A DNA stretch of 64,000 nucleotides from positions 389,464 to 453,463 of the forward strand of contig JADCER010000003.1 in the NCBI GenBank assembly GCA_020249925.1, in the 5' to 3' direction. This DNA comes from Roseomonas sp. (lineage in GTDB: Bacteria; Pseudomonadota; Alphaproteobacteria; Acetobacterales; Acetobacteraceae). Shown here in pieces: positions 18,019-26,226 of this stretch (its first letter is position 1; each line of letters starts with the position of its first letter). The translations under genes and the position numbers were made by a program. Below the pieces are notes generated by a model, which ran no database searches, had not been told where the DNA came from, and worked only from the letters and a program-made list of their open reading frames with translations.

Positions 18019-18990
18019 ATGATCACCAAACGCACCATTCTGGCCGCCATGCCGGCAATGCTTACCGCGCCGCATCTTGCACGCGCCCAGGTCGCCTGGC
18101 CCAATGGCCCCATTCGTATCGTGGTGCCATTCCCGCCGGGCGGTTCCACCGATGCTTTGGCGCGGCTGCTGCAACCGCATTTGCAGGCCGAATTTGGCGT
18201 GCCCATCATTGTTGAAAGTCGCCCGGGTGCTTCTGGCTCACTCGGCACCGCGCAGGTCGCGCGCGCCGCACCCGATGGCAATACCTGGTTGATCGTCTTT
18301 GATACGCATGCGGTCAATCCGGCGCTTATCCCAAATATGGGGTTCGATACCGAACGCGATTTGACCTCGCTTTTGTTGTTCGGCACCGCGCCCATGATGC
18401 TGACAGCGCATCGCACACGCCCCTATCGCAGCTTCGCCGATGTGGTAACGGCGGCGAAGGCGCGGCCGGATACCATCACCTATGGCACCATTGGCAATGG
18501 CAGCCTCGCGCATCTGACGATGGAACTCATCCAGCGCGCCGGCGATTTCAAGCTGGTGCATGTGCCCTATCGTGGCGGCGGGCCGCTGGCAGTTGCGGCC
18601 GCGGCCGGTGAGGTGGATTTGCCCATCGCCACTCGCCCTGCCGTTGGCGTGCATATTGATGCCGGCACGCTGCTGCCCCTCGCGCAAACCGGTGCAACGC
18701 GCAGTCCAAATATCCCGGATGTGCCTAGCCTGTCGGAACTTGGCATTCCGGGGATCGATTCGCGTGCCTTCTGGGGCTTTCTTGGTCCCGCCCGCCTGCC
18801 CGATGCCATCAAGGCCCGGATGGAAGCGGCCATCCGCAAGGCGCTGGATGTGCCGGAGATTCGCCAGCGCATTCTTGGCCTTGGCATTGATCTCAACCCG
18901 CAGGGGGAGGCCGCCTTTTCGCAATTCCTTTCCACCCAGATCGCCACCTGGGGCCGGGTAGTGCGGGAGAACAATATCCGGCCGGATTGA
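18019..18990 (+). CDS. Tripartite tricarboxylate transporter (Bug) receptor
   Basis: A periplasmic Bug/TctC-type solute receptor (323 aa). It has a signal peptide (RTILAAMPAMLTAPHLARAQ) and the family core: WPNGPIRIVVPFPPGGSTDALAR, RPGASGSLGTAQVARAAPDG, FKLVHVPYRGGGP. Bug receptors bind carboxylated compounds. No TctA/TctB membrane genes are near, so it is an orphan receptor that must use a remote transporter or act in sensing. An alcohol dehydrogenase gene follows in the same direction. Confidence 0.9.
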   Translation: MITKRTILAAMPAMLTAPHLARAQVAWPNGPIRIVVPFPPGGSTDALARLLQPHLQAEFGVPIIVESRPGASGSLGTAQVARAAPDGNTWLIVFDTHAVNPALIPNMGFDTERDLTSLLLFGTAPMMLTAHRTRPYRSFADVVTAAKARPDTITYGTIGNGSLAHLTMELIQRAGDFKLVHVPYRGGGPLAVAAAAGEVDLPIATRPAVGVHIDAGTLLPLAQTGATRSPNIPDVPSLSELGIPGIDSRAFWGFLGPARLPDAIKARMEAAIRKALDVPEIRQRILGLGIDLNPQGEAAFSQFLSTQIATWGRVVRENNIRPD

Positions 18991-19060
18991 AAACACCGCT
19001 TGACCAGCGGCGCAGGGCTTGTTCCCATGGCGGCAACGCCAAGAAATGAGGAAGTCTGCC

Positions 19061-20128
19061 ATGCGCGCCTGGGCTGTCATTGAAGCCGGAAAGCCGCTTC
19101 AGGAAATCGAGATCCCAACACCGGAACCCTCCGGAAAGCAGGTGCTGCTGGAAATCACCCATGCCGGGGTTTGCCATTCCGATCTCCATATCTGGGAAGG
19201 CGGCTATGATCTTGGCTCACGCGGCTATCTGAAGCTCTCGGATCGTGGGGTGAAGCTGCCTCTCGCCATGGGGCATGAGATTGTCGGGCGCGTGCTGAAA
19301 TGGGGGCCTGATGCCAATGGCGCTGGCCTCAAGGTTGGCGATCACATGGTGGTCTTCCCCTGGGTGGGGTGTGGCACCTGCGATGCCTGCCTCGCGGATG
19401 AGGATAATATGTGCCTCACGCCGAAAAGCCTCGGCGTTTATCAGCATGGTGGCTATGCGACGCATGTGCTGGCGCCCGAGCTGCGGCATCTGGTGCCGGT
19501 GGGCAACCTCGATCCCGCCCTGGCTGCGACCTATGCCTGTTCGGGCATTACGGTGTTCAGCGCCATCAACAAGGTCATGCCGATGCCGGCAGATGAACCC
19601 ATTGTGCTGATAGGCGCGGGTGGTCTTGGGCTGAATGCGATTGCCGTGCTGAAGGCGAAGGGCCATCGGCGGATCGTGGTGGTGGATGTCAGCGCTTCCA
19701 AGCTCGAAGCCGCCAGGCGGGAAGGGGCGACCGATATCGTCCAGGGCGGGGATGCCGGCACCGCCAAGCGCATCATGGACGCCTGTGGCGGCCCGGTGCG
19801 CGCCATTATTGACCTGGTGAACGGGACCGAAACCGCGCGGAGCGCCTTTGATGCGCTGCGCAAGGGCGGCAAGCTGGTGCAGGTGGGGCTATTCGGCGGC
19901 GAATTGGCGGTCCCGCTACCGGTCATGCCGATGCGCGCGCTCACGATCCAGGGTTCATATGTGGGCAATGTCAAGGAGTTGCGGGAATTGGTCGGCATTG
20001 CCCAAAAAGGTGGTTTGCCGGGCATTCCGATTACCCGTATGCCGCTTAATCAAGCCGACACAGCGCTCAATAGGTTGAAAGATGGCAAGGTTACGGGCCG
20101 AATTGTCCTCACGGCGGAGGTTTCTTAA
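19061..20128 (+). CDS. Zinc-dependent alcohol dehydrogenase
   Basis: A cytoplasmic medium-chain dehydrogenase (355 aa). The catalytic zinc ligands are C38 (GVCHSDLH) and H72-E73 (GHE). The structural zinc cysteines are all present at C104, C107, C110 and C118 (CGTCDACLADEDNMC). The nucleotide-binding turn is GAGGLGLNAIAVL. Start 19061 follows GAGGAAG; in-frame ATGs at 19019 and 19046 are less well placed. The family oxidises primary or secondary alcohols with NAD(P); the substrate is not evident. Confidence 0.9.
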   Translation: MRAWAVIEAGKPLQEIEIPTPEPSGKQVLLEITHAGVCHSDLHIWEGGYDLGSRGYLKLSDRGVKLPLAMGHEIVGRVLKWGPDANGAGLKVGDHMVVFPWVGCGTCDACLADEDNMCLTPKSLGVYQHGGYATHVLAPELRHLVPVGNLDPALAATYACSGITVFSAINKVMPMPADEPIVLIGAGGLGLNAIAVLKAKGHRRIVVVDVSASKLEAARREGATDIVQGGDAGTAKRIMDACGGPVRAIIDLVNGTETARSAFDALRKGGKLVQVGLFGGELAVPLPVMPMRALTIQGSYVGNVKELRELVGIAQKGGLPGIPITRMPLNQADTALNRLKDGKVTGRIVLTAEVS

Positions 20129-20183
20129 AAAAATATGAAACTAATGGTTGCATTCCGACCCAAAATACTCAATCCTCACATGC

Positions 20184-20798
20184 ATGGACAACGGAAGCAC
20201 CCTTATTCAAGACATCGCCCCCTTGCGAGACTTCGTCCGCGGCATGACAGCCTTGGCCGATGCGGGTGGCGATGAGGCCCTTTTCCTGAAGGAGGCGCCG
20301 AGCTTGCTCCGCAAGCTTGTGCTTTCCGATAATTGGTTGCCGCCGGAGTTTACCGCGCCAACCGATACCTATCGGCAATTGCTGCTGCATTGCGATCCGC
20401 AACAGCGGTTTTCGGTGGTCTGCTTCGTGTGGGGGCCGGGGCAACAGACTCCGGTCCATAACCACACCGTCTGGGGCCTGGTTGGCGTGCATCAGGGTGA
20501 GGAGATTTCGACCGAAATGGTCGCTGACCCGAATGGCGGGCCAATGCGCCCGGGGCGCGTTGACCGGGTAAAGCGCGGCGATGTGGTGGTCTTGAGCAGC
20601 GACAGTTACGACACGCATCGCGTGGAAAATGCGGTGCAAGGGCGCACCAGCATCAGCATCCATGTCTATGGCGCCAATATCGGTGCCGTGAAGCGCGCCA
20701 TGTTCAATGCTGAGACCAGCCAGCCCGAGTATTTCATCTCTGGCTATGACAATAAAAGCGTGCCCAATTTGTGGGATTTGAGCCGCTCGGCCAATTGA
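20184..20798 (+). CDS. Thiol dioxygenase, 3-mercaptopropionate/cysteine dioxygenase family
   Basis: A cytoplasmic non-haem iron cupin (204 aa) that oxidises a thiol to a sulfinate. The iron ligands are H92, H94 (PVHNHTVWGL) and H145 (DTHRVEN). The S158-H160-Y162 triad is present (SISIHVYG), which fits the bacterial Ser-His-Tyr thiol dioxygenases. Bacterial members split between cysteine and 3-mercaptopropionate as substrate; I cannot decide from motifs alone. ATG 20184 is chosen because the upstream codons (from 20148) read as untranslated AT-rich leader. A second iron oxygenase follows after 66 bases. Confidence 0.87.
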   Translation: MDNGSTLIQDIAPLRDFVRGMTALADAGGDEALFLKEAPSLLRKLVLSDNWLPPEFTAPTDTYRQLLLHCDPQQRFSVVCFVWGPGQQTPVHNHTVWGLVGVHQGEEISTEMVADPNGGPMRPGRVDRVKRGDVVVLSSDSYDTHRVENAVQGRTSISIHVYGANIGAVKRAMFNAETSQPEYFISGYDNKSVPNLWDLSRSAN

Positions 20799-20864
20799 AG
20801 CCTGCCCCTTGCGCGCTGGCGCTTACGGCGTGATGCTGCCTGCCATCACGCAGGGAAAATCGCC

Positions 20865-21854
20865 ATGGCTGACAGCATTCCCGTATTGGACCTTGCTCCC
20901 TTGCGCGCGGGCGCGCCCGGTGCGCTTGAACAGCTTGGCCAGGAACTGCGCCACGCCTTTACCGAGGTTGGCTTCTATTTCGTGCGCAATCACGGCATTC
21001 CGGAAGCGCTGCTCGATCAAACCTTCGCCGAGGCGGCGCGGTTTCATGCTCAGCCTTTTGAAGCCAAGCTCGCGCTCAAGATCAATGAACATAATATCGG
21101 CTATATGCCCATGCGCGGTGCCACCACGCGCGTGAATGCGGTGGGCGAAGTGGCGCTGCCCAATGCGAATGAGGCCGTGTTCTTCAAGCGGGACCTGCCC
21201 GCGGATCATCCCGACGTTCTGGACAAGGTGCGCTTTCGTGGTGCCAATCAATGGCCGGCTTTGCCCGGCTTTCGCGAAAACATCCTGAAGGCCTGCGCGG
21301 CATTTGAAGGCTTGGGGCTTTCGCTTCTGCCGATTTATGCCCGCGCGCTTGGCTTGCCCGCCGATTACTTCGCGCCCTTCTTCCAGGAACCCATGTTCAC
21401 GCTGCGCATGTCGCATTACCCGCCGCAGGAACCCACCGCGCCCGAGAATGAATACGGCATCGCGCCCCATATGGACACAAGTTTCATGACCATTCTGGCG
21501 CAGAACAAGGTGCCGGGCCTCTCGCTCCGGCTGCCGGATGGGCGCTGGCTGGATGCGCCGGCACCTGAAGGCGCACTCCTGATCAATGGCGGGATGATGC
21601 TCCGGCGCTGGACGGATAATCGCTTCCTCGCGACCCCGCATCGCGTGATCAATCGTTCCGGTCGCGAACGCTATGCGATTCCCTTTTTCATGGATGCGAA
21701 TTATCGCGCTGTCATGAAACCGATCACCGCTGATGCCGCGCCAAGCCGGATGGAACCCATCACCTATCCCGATTTCATGACTGGTTATCAGCGCGCCAAT
21801 TTCCACCATGCCGCCGAAAAATCCGAAGAAAAGGTGCAGTTGCAGGGCGCCTGA
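20865..21854 (+). CDS. Isopenicillin N synthase-family 2-oxoglutarate/Fe(II)-type oxygenase
   Basis: A cytoplasmic double-stranded beta-helix oxygenase (329 aa). It has the N-terminal DIOX_N region (GFYFVRNHGIPEALLDQTF) and the iron triad H202, D204 (APHMDTSFMTIL) and H259 (ATPHRVINR). The usual RxS anchor for 2-oxoglutarate or substrate carboxylate reads R269-Y-A, so Ser is replaced by Ala. The family includes ethylene-forming enzyme, plant-like hydroxylases and IPNS itself; the substrate is unknown. It sits between the thiol dioxygenase and a binding-protein gene, all on one strand. Confidence 0.88.
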   Translation: MADSIPVLDLAPLRAGAPGALEQLGQELRHAFTEVGFYFVRNHGIPEALLDQTFAEAARFHAQPFEAKLALKINEHNIGYMPMRGATTRVNAVGEVALPNANEAVFFKRDLPADHPDVLDKVRFRGANQWPALPGFRENILKACAAFEGLGLSLLPIYARALGLPADYFAPFFQEPMFTLRMSHYPPQEPTAPENEYGIAPHMDTSFMTILAQNKVPGLSLRLPDGRWLDAPAPEGALLINGGMMLRRWTDNRFLATPHRVINRSGRERYAIPFFMDANYRAVMKPITADAAPSRMEPITYPDFMTGYQRANFHHAAEKSEEKVQLQGA

Positions 21855-21948
21855 AATCTTGGCTTGAACCGGGGGGCTTTACCTTCCGTCCAGATGGCGT
21901 AGCCTTTTCCCTGCCGGGAAAAGCCAATACCAAACGGGAGGAAAGTTC

Positions 21949-23187
21949 ATGCAAGTTTCACGTCGCACGGCGCTTGCGGCCGGCGCAGGGTTTGGCGCAG
22001 GCATTGGTGGCCTGCCCTGGCAAAGCGCAAAGGCCCAGGCCGCGAATACCATCAAGATTGCGCTGCTGACGGATTTTTCCGGCACTTATCGCGACGTGAG
22101 CGGCCCGACCGAACTCGCCTGTGTGCGTCAGGCAGCCGCTGAAATGAGCAATCGCGGCTTCAATATCGAAGTGCTTTTTGGCGATAATCTGAATCGTCCC
22201 GATGTCGGTTCCAACCTGACGCGGCAATGGATTGACCGCGATGGCGTTGACGTTGTTGTGGATGGCGGCGCTTCTTCCGTAGCGCTGGCCGCCAATGAAA
22301 TCATTCGCGACAAGAACAAGGTTTTCCTGAATACCACTTCCGCCACGTCGGATCTGACGGGGCGTGCCTGCACGCCCAATACCGTCCATTGGACCTATGA
22401 TACCTGGATGTTGGCCAATTCCACCGGCGGTGCCACGGTGCGCGCAGGGGGTGATAGCTGGTATTTCATCACGGCGGATTACGCCTTCGGCCATGCCTTG
22501 GAACGCGACACGGCGAATTTCGTGCGCAATGCCGGCGGGCGCGTGCTGGGCCAGGTGCGCACACCCTTCCCGGGCACGACCGATTTCTCGGCCTTCCTGG
22601 TGCAGGCGCAGGCCTCGCGCGCCAAGGTGATCGGGCTTGCCAATGCCGGCAGTGACACCATCAATTGCATCAAGCAGGCGGCGGAATTCGGCCTTATGCG
22701 CCGGGGCATCAAGCTAGCCAGCCTGCTGATGTTCCTGCCGGATGTGCATTCCTTGGGGCTTGCCACCACGCAAGGGCTGATCTGCACCGAAACCTTCTAT
22801 TGGGATTTGAATGATCGCACCCGCGCTTTCTCGGCCCGTGTTCGGCCCAATATCGGGCAGAATGCGCTCTGCATGAACCACGCCGGCGGCTATGCAGCGG
22901 TGCTGCATTACCTGAAGACGGTGATTGATATGGGGCCGGCGCAGGCCAAGCAAAGCGGGGCCGCGACTGTGGCGCGCATGAAGGCCATTCCCTGTGATGA
23001 TGATTGCTTCGGTCCCGGCACCATCCGCGCCGATGGCCGCAAGCTGCACCCGGCCTATTTGTTTGAGGTGAAAAAGCCCGAGGAAAGCCGCGGCGTGTTT
23101 GATTATTACAAGCTGCTGCAAACGACCGAGGCGAATAACGCTTTCCGTCCACTTGCTGACGGTGGCTGCAGCTTCGTGCGGAGCTAA
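21949..23187 (+). CDS. Liv-type ABC transporter substrate-binding protein, copy 4 of 4 (remote)
   Basis: A periplasmic Peripla_BP_6 receptor (412 aa), paralogous to the three copies at 3078-6835 and sharing ITADYAFGHALERDTANF, FLVQAQASRAKVIGLANAG and DYYKLLQTT. Its signal is SRRTALAAGAGFG...AKAQAAN and the RBS is GGGAGGAAAG. No permease or ATPase lies beside it, so it probably docks on the LivHMGF system about 14 kb away. Placement after two iron oxygenases hints at a sulfur- or carboxylate-containing ligand, but this is only context. Confidence 0.9.
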   Translation: MQVSRRTALAAGAGFGAGIGGLPWQSAKAQAANTIKIALLTDFSGTYRDVSGPTELACVRQAAAEMSNRGFNIEVLFGDNLNRPDVGSNLTRQWIDRDGVDVVVDGGASSVALAANEIIRDKNKVFLNTTSATSDLTGRACTPNTVHWTYDTWMLANSTGGATVRAGGDSWYFITADYAFGHALERDTANFVRNAGGRVLGQVRTPFPGTTDFSAFLVQAQASRAKVIGLANAGSDTINCIKQAAEFGLMRRGIKLASLLMFLPDVHSLGLATTQGLICTETFYWDLNDRTRAFSARVRPNIGQNALCMNHAGGYAAVLHYLKTVIDMGPAQAKQSGAATVARMKAIPCDDDCFGPGTIRADGRKLHPAYLFEVKKPEESRGVFDYYKLLQTTEANNAFRPLADGGCSFVRS

Positions 23188-23196
23188 AATCTGAAT

Positions 23197-23227
23197 GGCG
23201 CGGTGGGGCACATCACCCCATCGCGCC
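23197..23227. terminator. Bidirectional hairpin between convergent genes
   Basis: GGCGCGGTGGGG pairs with CCCCATCGCGCC across a 7-base loop, with one mismatch. It lies exactly between the stops of the binding-protein gene (+) and the GtrA gene (-). There is no clear T-tract on either side, so efficiency is uncertain. Confidence 0.55.
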
Positions 23228-23676
23228 TAACCCCGCGCCCGAAACACCAATTGGCGCGAGAGCACAAAATTCCCGAACATCCCGGCAATCGCCCCAGCAG
23301 CGACACCAAGCACGGGATGCGCCGCCACCACCGGCACAAAGGCGATCAGCGCGGCATAGGTGCCGTAATTCATCGCGAAGCCCACCAGATTCACCACCAG
23401 GAACAGCGCCCATTGCTGATGCACAGGGCCATCGCCGCGCCCGCGGAATGTCCAAACGCGATTGAGCGCCCAGGTCGTTGTAGCGGCAACCAAGTAGGAC
23501 ACCGCACGCCCACCATAAAGCCCAAGCCCAAGCGCCAGCCCCGCATAGAGCACCGCAGTATCCACCACGAAACCTATGGTGCCCACCACACCGAAGCGTA
23601 GGAACTCCATCAGCACGCCAAAGCGTGCCGCGCCGATCATGCCTTCAATGCGCGCAAGGATCGCCTGAACTGCCAT
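23227..23676 (-). CDS. GtrA family membrane protein
   Basis: A small inner-membrane protein (149 aa) with four hydrophobic helices. GtrA family marks are RFGVVGTIGFVVDTAVLYAGL, YLVAATTTWALNRVWTFRG, and a C-terminal NFVLSRQLVFR. GtrA proteins are linked to flipping or processing of undecaprenyl-phosphate-linked sugars in cell-surface polysaccharide synthesis. No glycosyltransferase gene is adjacent here, so its partner is elsewhere. Confidence 0.88.
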   Translation of the reverse strand: MAVQAILARIEGMIGAARFGVLMEFLRFGVVGTIGFVVDTAVLYAGLALGLGLYGGRAVSYLVAATTTWALNRVWTFRGRGDGPVHQQWALFLVVNLVGFAMNYGTYAALIAFVPVVAAHPVLGVAAGAIAGMFGNFVLSRQLVFRARG

Positions 23677-23784
23677 GCGCGCCTGTTACGCAGGAAAGCG
23701 GGGCAGCGCAAACCGCCATGGCCCTTACGCCGTTCCGGCGCTATCACATGGCTTCGGAAAATGCTGGCGTGAAGGGAAGCGCGC

Positions 23785-24642
23785 ATGGTCGCTGTGATTG
23801 GTCTCGGCAATATGGGCATGGCCATGCTCACGCGGCTATTGGCGACGGGCCACCAACCGCGCGCCTGGGATTTGGACCCCGCCAAGCGCGCGGCGGCGCG
23901 GCAGGCGGGCGCGGCAATCGGCGCCGATATCGCCGACAGCGTGGCGGATCTCACCATCTTCTCCCTGCCAAATGACGCCGCAGTGGCCGAAGTGCTTGGC
24001 CATGTGCTCCCCACCTTGGCCCAGGGCGCTGTGATTATCGATACCTCCACCCTTTCGCCGCGCGCCGTGCGCGGTTTCGCGGAACAGGCCAAGGCGCGGG
24101 GCGTTTTCTATTTGGATGCGCCGGTCTCAGGCGGTCCGACGGGTGCGGCGGCGGGCAGCATGGCCATGATGGTGGGTGGCGATGCCGCTGCCTTGGAACG
24201 CGCAACACCCTTGCTGCAACACCTCACCGCGCGGCTTTTGCATATCGGGCCATCCGGGGCGGGGCAGGTGGCGAAGCTCGTGAATAATCTGCTGGTCGCA
24301 AGCCATTTGGTGACGGCCGGTGAGGCGCTGCGCCTTGGTGCCGCTGCCGGGGTGGCGCCGGAAGCGCTTTTGCCGGTGTTGAATGGTGCCTCTGGCCGAT
24401 CCGCGGTGACCGAGGTGAATTGGCCGCGCTGGATCATCCCCGGCAGCTTTGACTCAGGCTTCAGCGCTGGGCTGATGCGCAAGGATGTGAGCCTGGCCTT
24501 GGAATTGGCGCGGGAATTGGATGTGCCGCTGGAGGCGACTGGCCGCGCGGCCGCGCTGTGGCAGGAATTGCGTGACGCCGTGCCGGATGAGGCCGATTTC
24601 AACCGCCTTTCGGCAGCGCTTTTCGCCGGAGCCAAACCATGA
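23785..24642 (+). CDS. NAD(P)-dependent beta-hydroxyacid dehydrogenase (3-hydroxyisobutyrate dehydrogenase family)
   Basis: A cytoplasmic dehydrogenase (285 aa). It has an N-terminal Rossmann motif (VIGLGNMGMAMLTRLLATGH), the substrate-binding DAPVSGGPTGAAAGSMAMMVGG block, and the catalytic lysine motif GAGQVAKLVNNLLVASHL. Family members reduce or oxidise 3-hydroxyisobutyrate, tartronate semialdehyde and similar compounds. It overlaps the aldehyde dehydrogenase gene by ATGA, so the pair probably carries out two successive oxidations (hydroxy acid to semialdehyde to acid). Confidence 0.88.
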   Translation: MVAVIGLGNMGMAMLTRLLATGHQPRAWDLDPAKRAAARQAGAAIGADIADSVADLTIFSLPNDAAVAEVLGHVLPTLAQGAVIIDTSTLSPRAVRGFAEQAKARGVFYLDAPVSGGPTGAAAGSMAMMVGGDAAALERATPLLQHLTARLLHIGPSGAGQVAKLVNNLLVASHLVTAGEALRLGAAAGVAPEALLPVLNGASGRSAVTEVNWPRWIIPGSFDSGFSAGLMRKDVSLALELARELDVPLEATGRAAALWQELRDAVPDEADFNRLSAALFAGAKP

Positions 24643-26159
24643 GCCCCTTCAGTGCCAAGACCGTAATCATCGAAGAAGTCGCCGCCCTTTTGGGTGGCCG
24701 CACGGGCAGCCTGGTGGATGGCGAGATCATCGCCGGCGATGGCAACACCATCACCTTGCAGGACCCGACAACCGGCGCCGTGCTGCTGGACTATGCCAGC
24801 GCTGGCCCTGGCCTTGTCGCGCAAGCCACCAGCAGCGCCGCCCGCGCGCAGGGCGTTTGGCAGGCGTTGAGTGGCGCAGAACGCGGTCGCCGGCTTTGGG
24901 CCATCGCGCCCTTGCTTCGCCAAAAGGCGGAACATCTGGCCCGTCTGGAATCTGCGCAAACCGGCAAGCCCTTGCGCGATACGCGGGCCGAGGTCGCGCG
25001 TGTGGCGGAGATGGCGGAATACTGGGCCGGCTGGTGCGACAAGATCGAAGGCCGCATCATCCCGGTGCCCTCTGGCCATACCGTCATGGTGAAACGCGAA
25101 GCGCTCGGCGTGGTGCTTGCCATCACACCCTGGAATGCGCCGATTTTCACCGCCGGCTGGAATGTCTTTCCCGCACTTGCTGCCGGCAATGCGGTGGTGC
25201 TGAAGCCATCGGAATTCACGCCGCTGACATCGCTCGCCCTTGGGCTGCTCGCGGAAAAAGCCGGGCTGCCGCGCGGCCTGTTTCAAGTGATCGCCGGGCC
25301 GGGGCAGGGGACGGGTGCCGCTTTGCTTGCCGCCCCCGAAATCGCCAAGGTTGTCTTTGTCGGCGGCGTCGCGGCGGGCCGCGCCGTAGCCACAACGGCC
25401 GCCGCGCGCGGCGTGCCCAGCTTGCTCGAACTCGGCGGCAAAAGTGCGAATATCGTTTTTGACGATGCCGATTTCGCCAGCGCCATCCAGGGCGCGCAGC
25501 AGGCGATCTATGCCGGCAGCGGTCAATCCTGTGTCGCGGGATCGCGCCTTCTGGTGCAGCGCAGCCTGCATGATCGTTTCGTCAGCGCGCTTGCCGAAGC
25601 GCAACGACGCATTCGCTTGGGCGATCCCATGGATGCCGCAACCGAAATGGGCCCTGTGGCCAATGCCCGGCAATTCGCCCATGTGCGGGAATTGCTCGCC
25701 GCAGGTGCTGCTTCCGGTGCTGCGGTCATGGCGGCGGCGCGGCCAGGCGCATTACCGGAAGGCGGTTTTTGGGTGCCGCCCACCTTGCTCGCCGGGCTTT
25801 CCAACGAAGCGCGCCCAGCGCAGGAGGAAATCTTCGGCCCCGTCGTCGCCGCCATCCCCTTCGATGATGAGGATGAGGCCATCGCGCTGGCCAATGCCAC
25901 GCCCTTTGGCCTCGCTGGTGCGGTCTGGACACGTGATTTGGGCCGGGCGCATCGCGTGGCGGCCCGGGTCAGGGCAGGGACTTTTTGGGTGAATGGCTAT
26001 CGCACCATCCATGTCTCGGTGCCTTTTGGTGGCTTTGGTGCCTCTGGCCATGGCCGCTCCTCGGGGCAGGAGGTTCTGGCCGAGCTGACGCAAAGCAAGG
26101 CAATCTGGATTGATACTGCCCAGCAACCGGCCTTGGGCTTCGGCCATAAGCCGGGCTGA
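24639..26159 (+). CDS. NAD(P)-dependent aldehyde dehydrogenase
   Basis: A cytoplasmic ALDH superfamily enzyme (506 aa). It has the cofactor/oxyanion Asn motif TPWNAPIFTAGWN, KPSEFTPL, the general base Glu in LELGGKSANIVF, the nucleophile Cys in GQSCVAGSR, and the C-terminal EEIFGPVV and PFGGFGASGHGR. All catalytic residues are intact. It overlaps the upstream dehydrogenase gene by 4 bases. Substrate is unknown; the pairing suggests a semialdehyde. Confidence 0.9.
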   Translation: MSPFSAKTVIIEEVAALLGGRTGSLVDGEIIAGDGNTITLQDPTTGAVLLDYASAGPGLVAQATSSAARAQGVWQALSGAERGRRLWAIAPLLRQKAEHLARLESAQTGKPLRDTRAEVARVAEMAEYWAGWCDKIEGRIIPVPSGHTVMVKREALGVVLAITPWNAPIFTAGWNVFPALAAGNAVVLKPSEFTPLTSLALGLLAEKAGLPRGLFQVIAGPGQGTGAALLAAPEIAKVVFVGGVAAGRAVATTAAARGVPSLLELGGKSANIVFDDADFASAIQGAQQAIYAGSGQSCVAGSRLLVQRSLHDRFVSALAEAQRRIRLGDPMDAATEMGPVANARQFAHVRELLAAGAASGAAVMAAARPGALPEGGFWVPPTLLAGLSNEARPAQEEIFGPVVAAIPFDDEDEAIALANATPFGLAGAVWTRDLGRAHRVAARVRAGTFWVNGYRTIHVSVPFGGFGASGHGRSSGQEVLAELTQSKAIWIDTAQQPALGFGHKPG

Positions 26160-26226
26160 GGCCAAACGGCGCTTGCGCCGCCCGCCGCAAGCGGGTCTGA
26201 TACAAGGAAATCAATAGGGGGTTTCC

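Noticed and set aside
24108..25682. A 524-codon open frame on the minus strand
   Set aside because: It is antisense to the beta-hydroxyacid and aldehyde dehydrogenase genes, whose catalytic residues are all intact on the plus strand.
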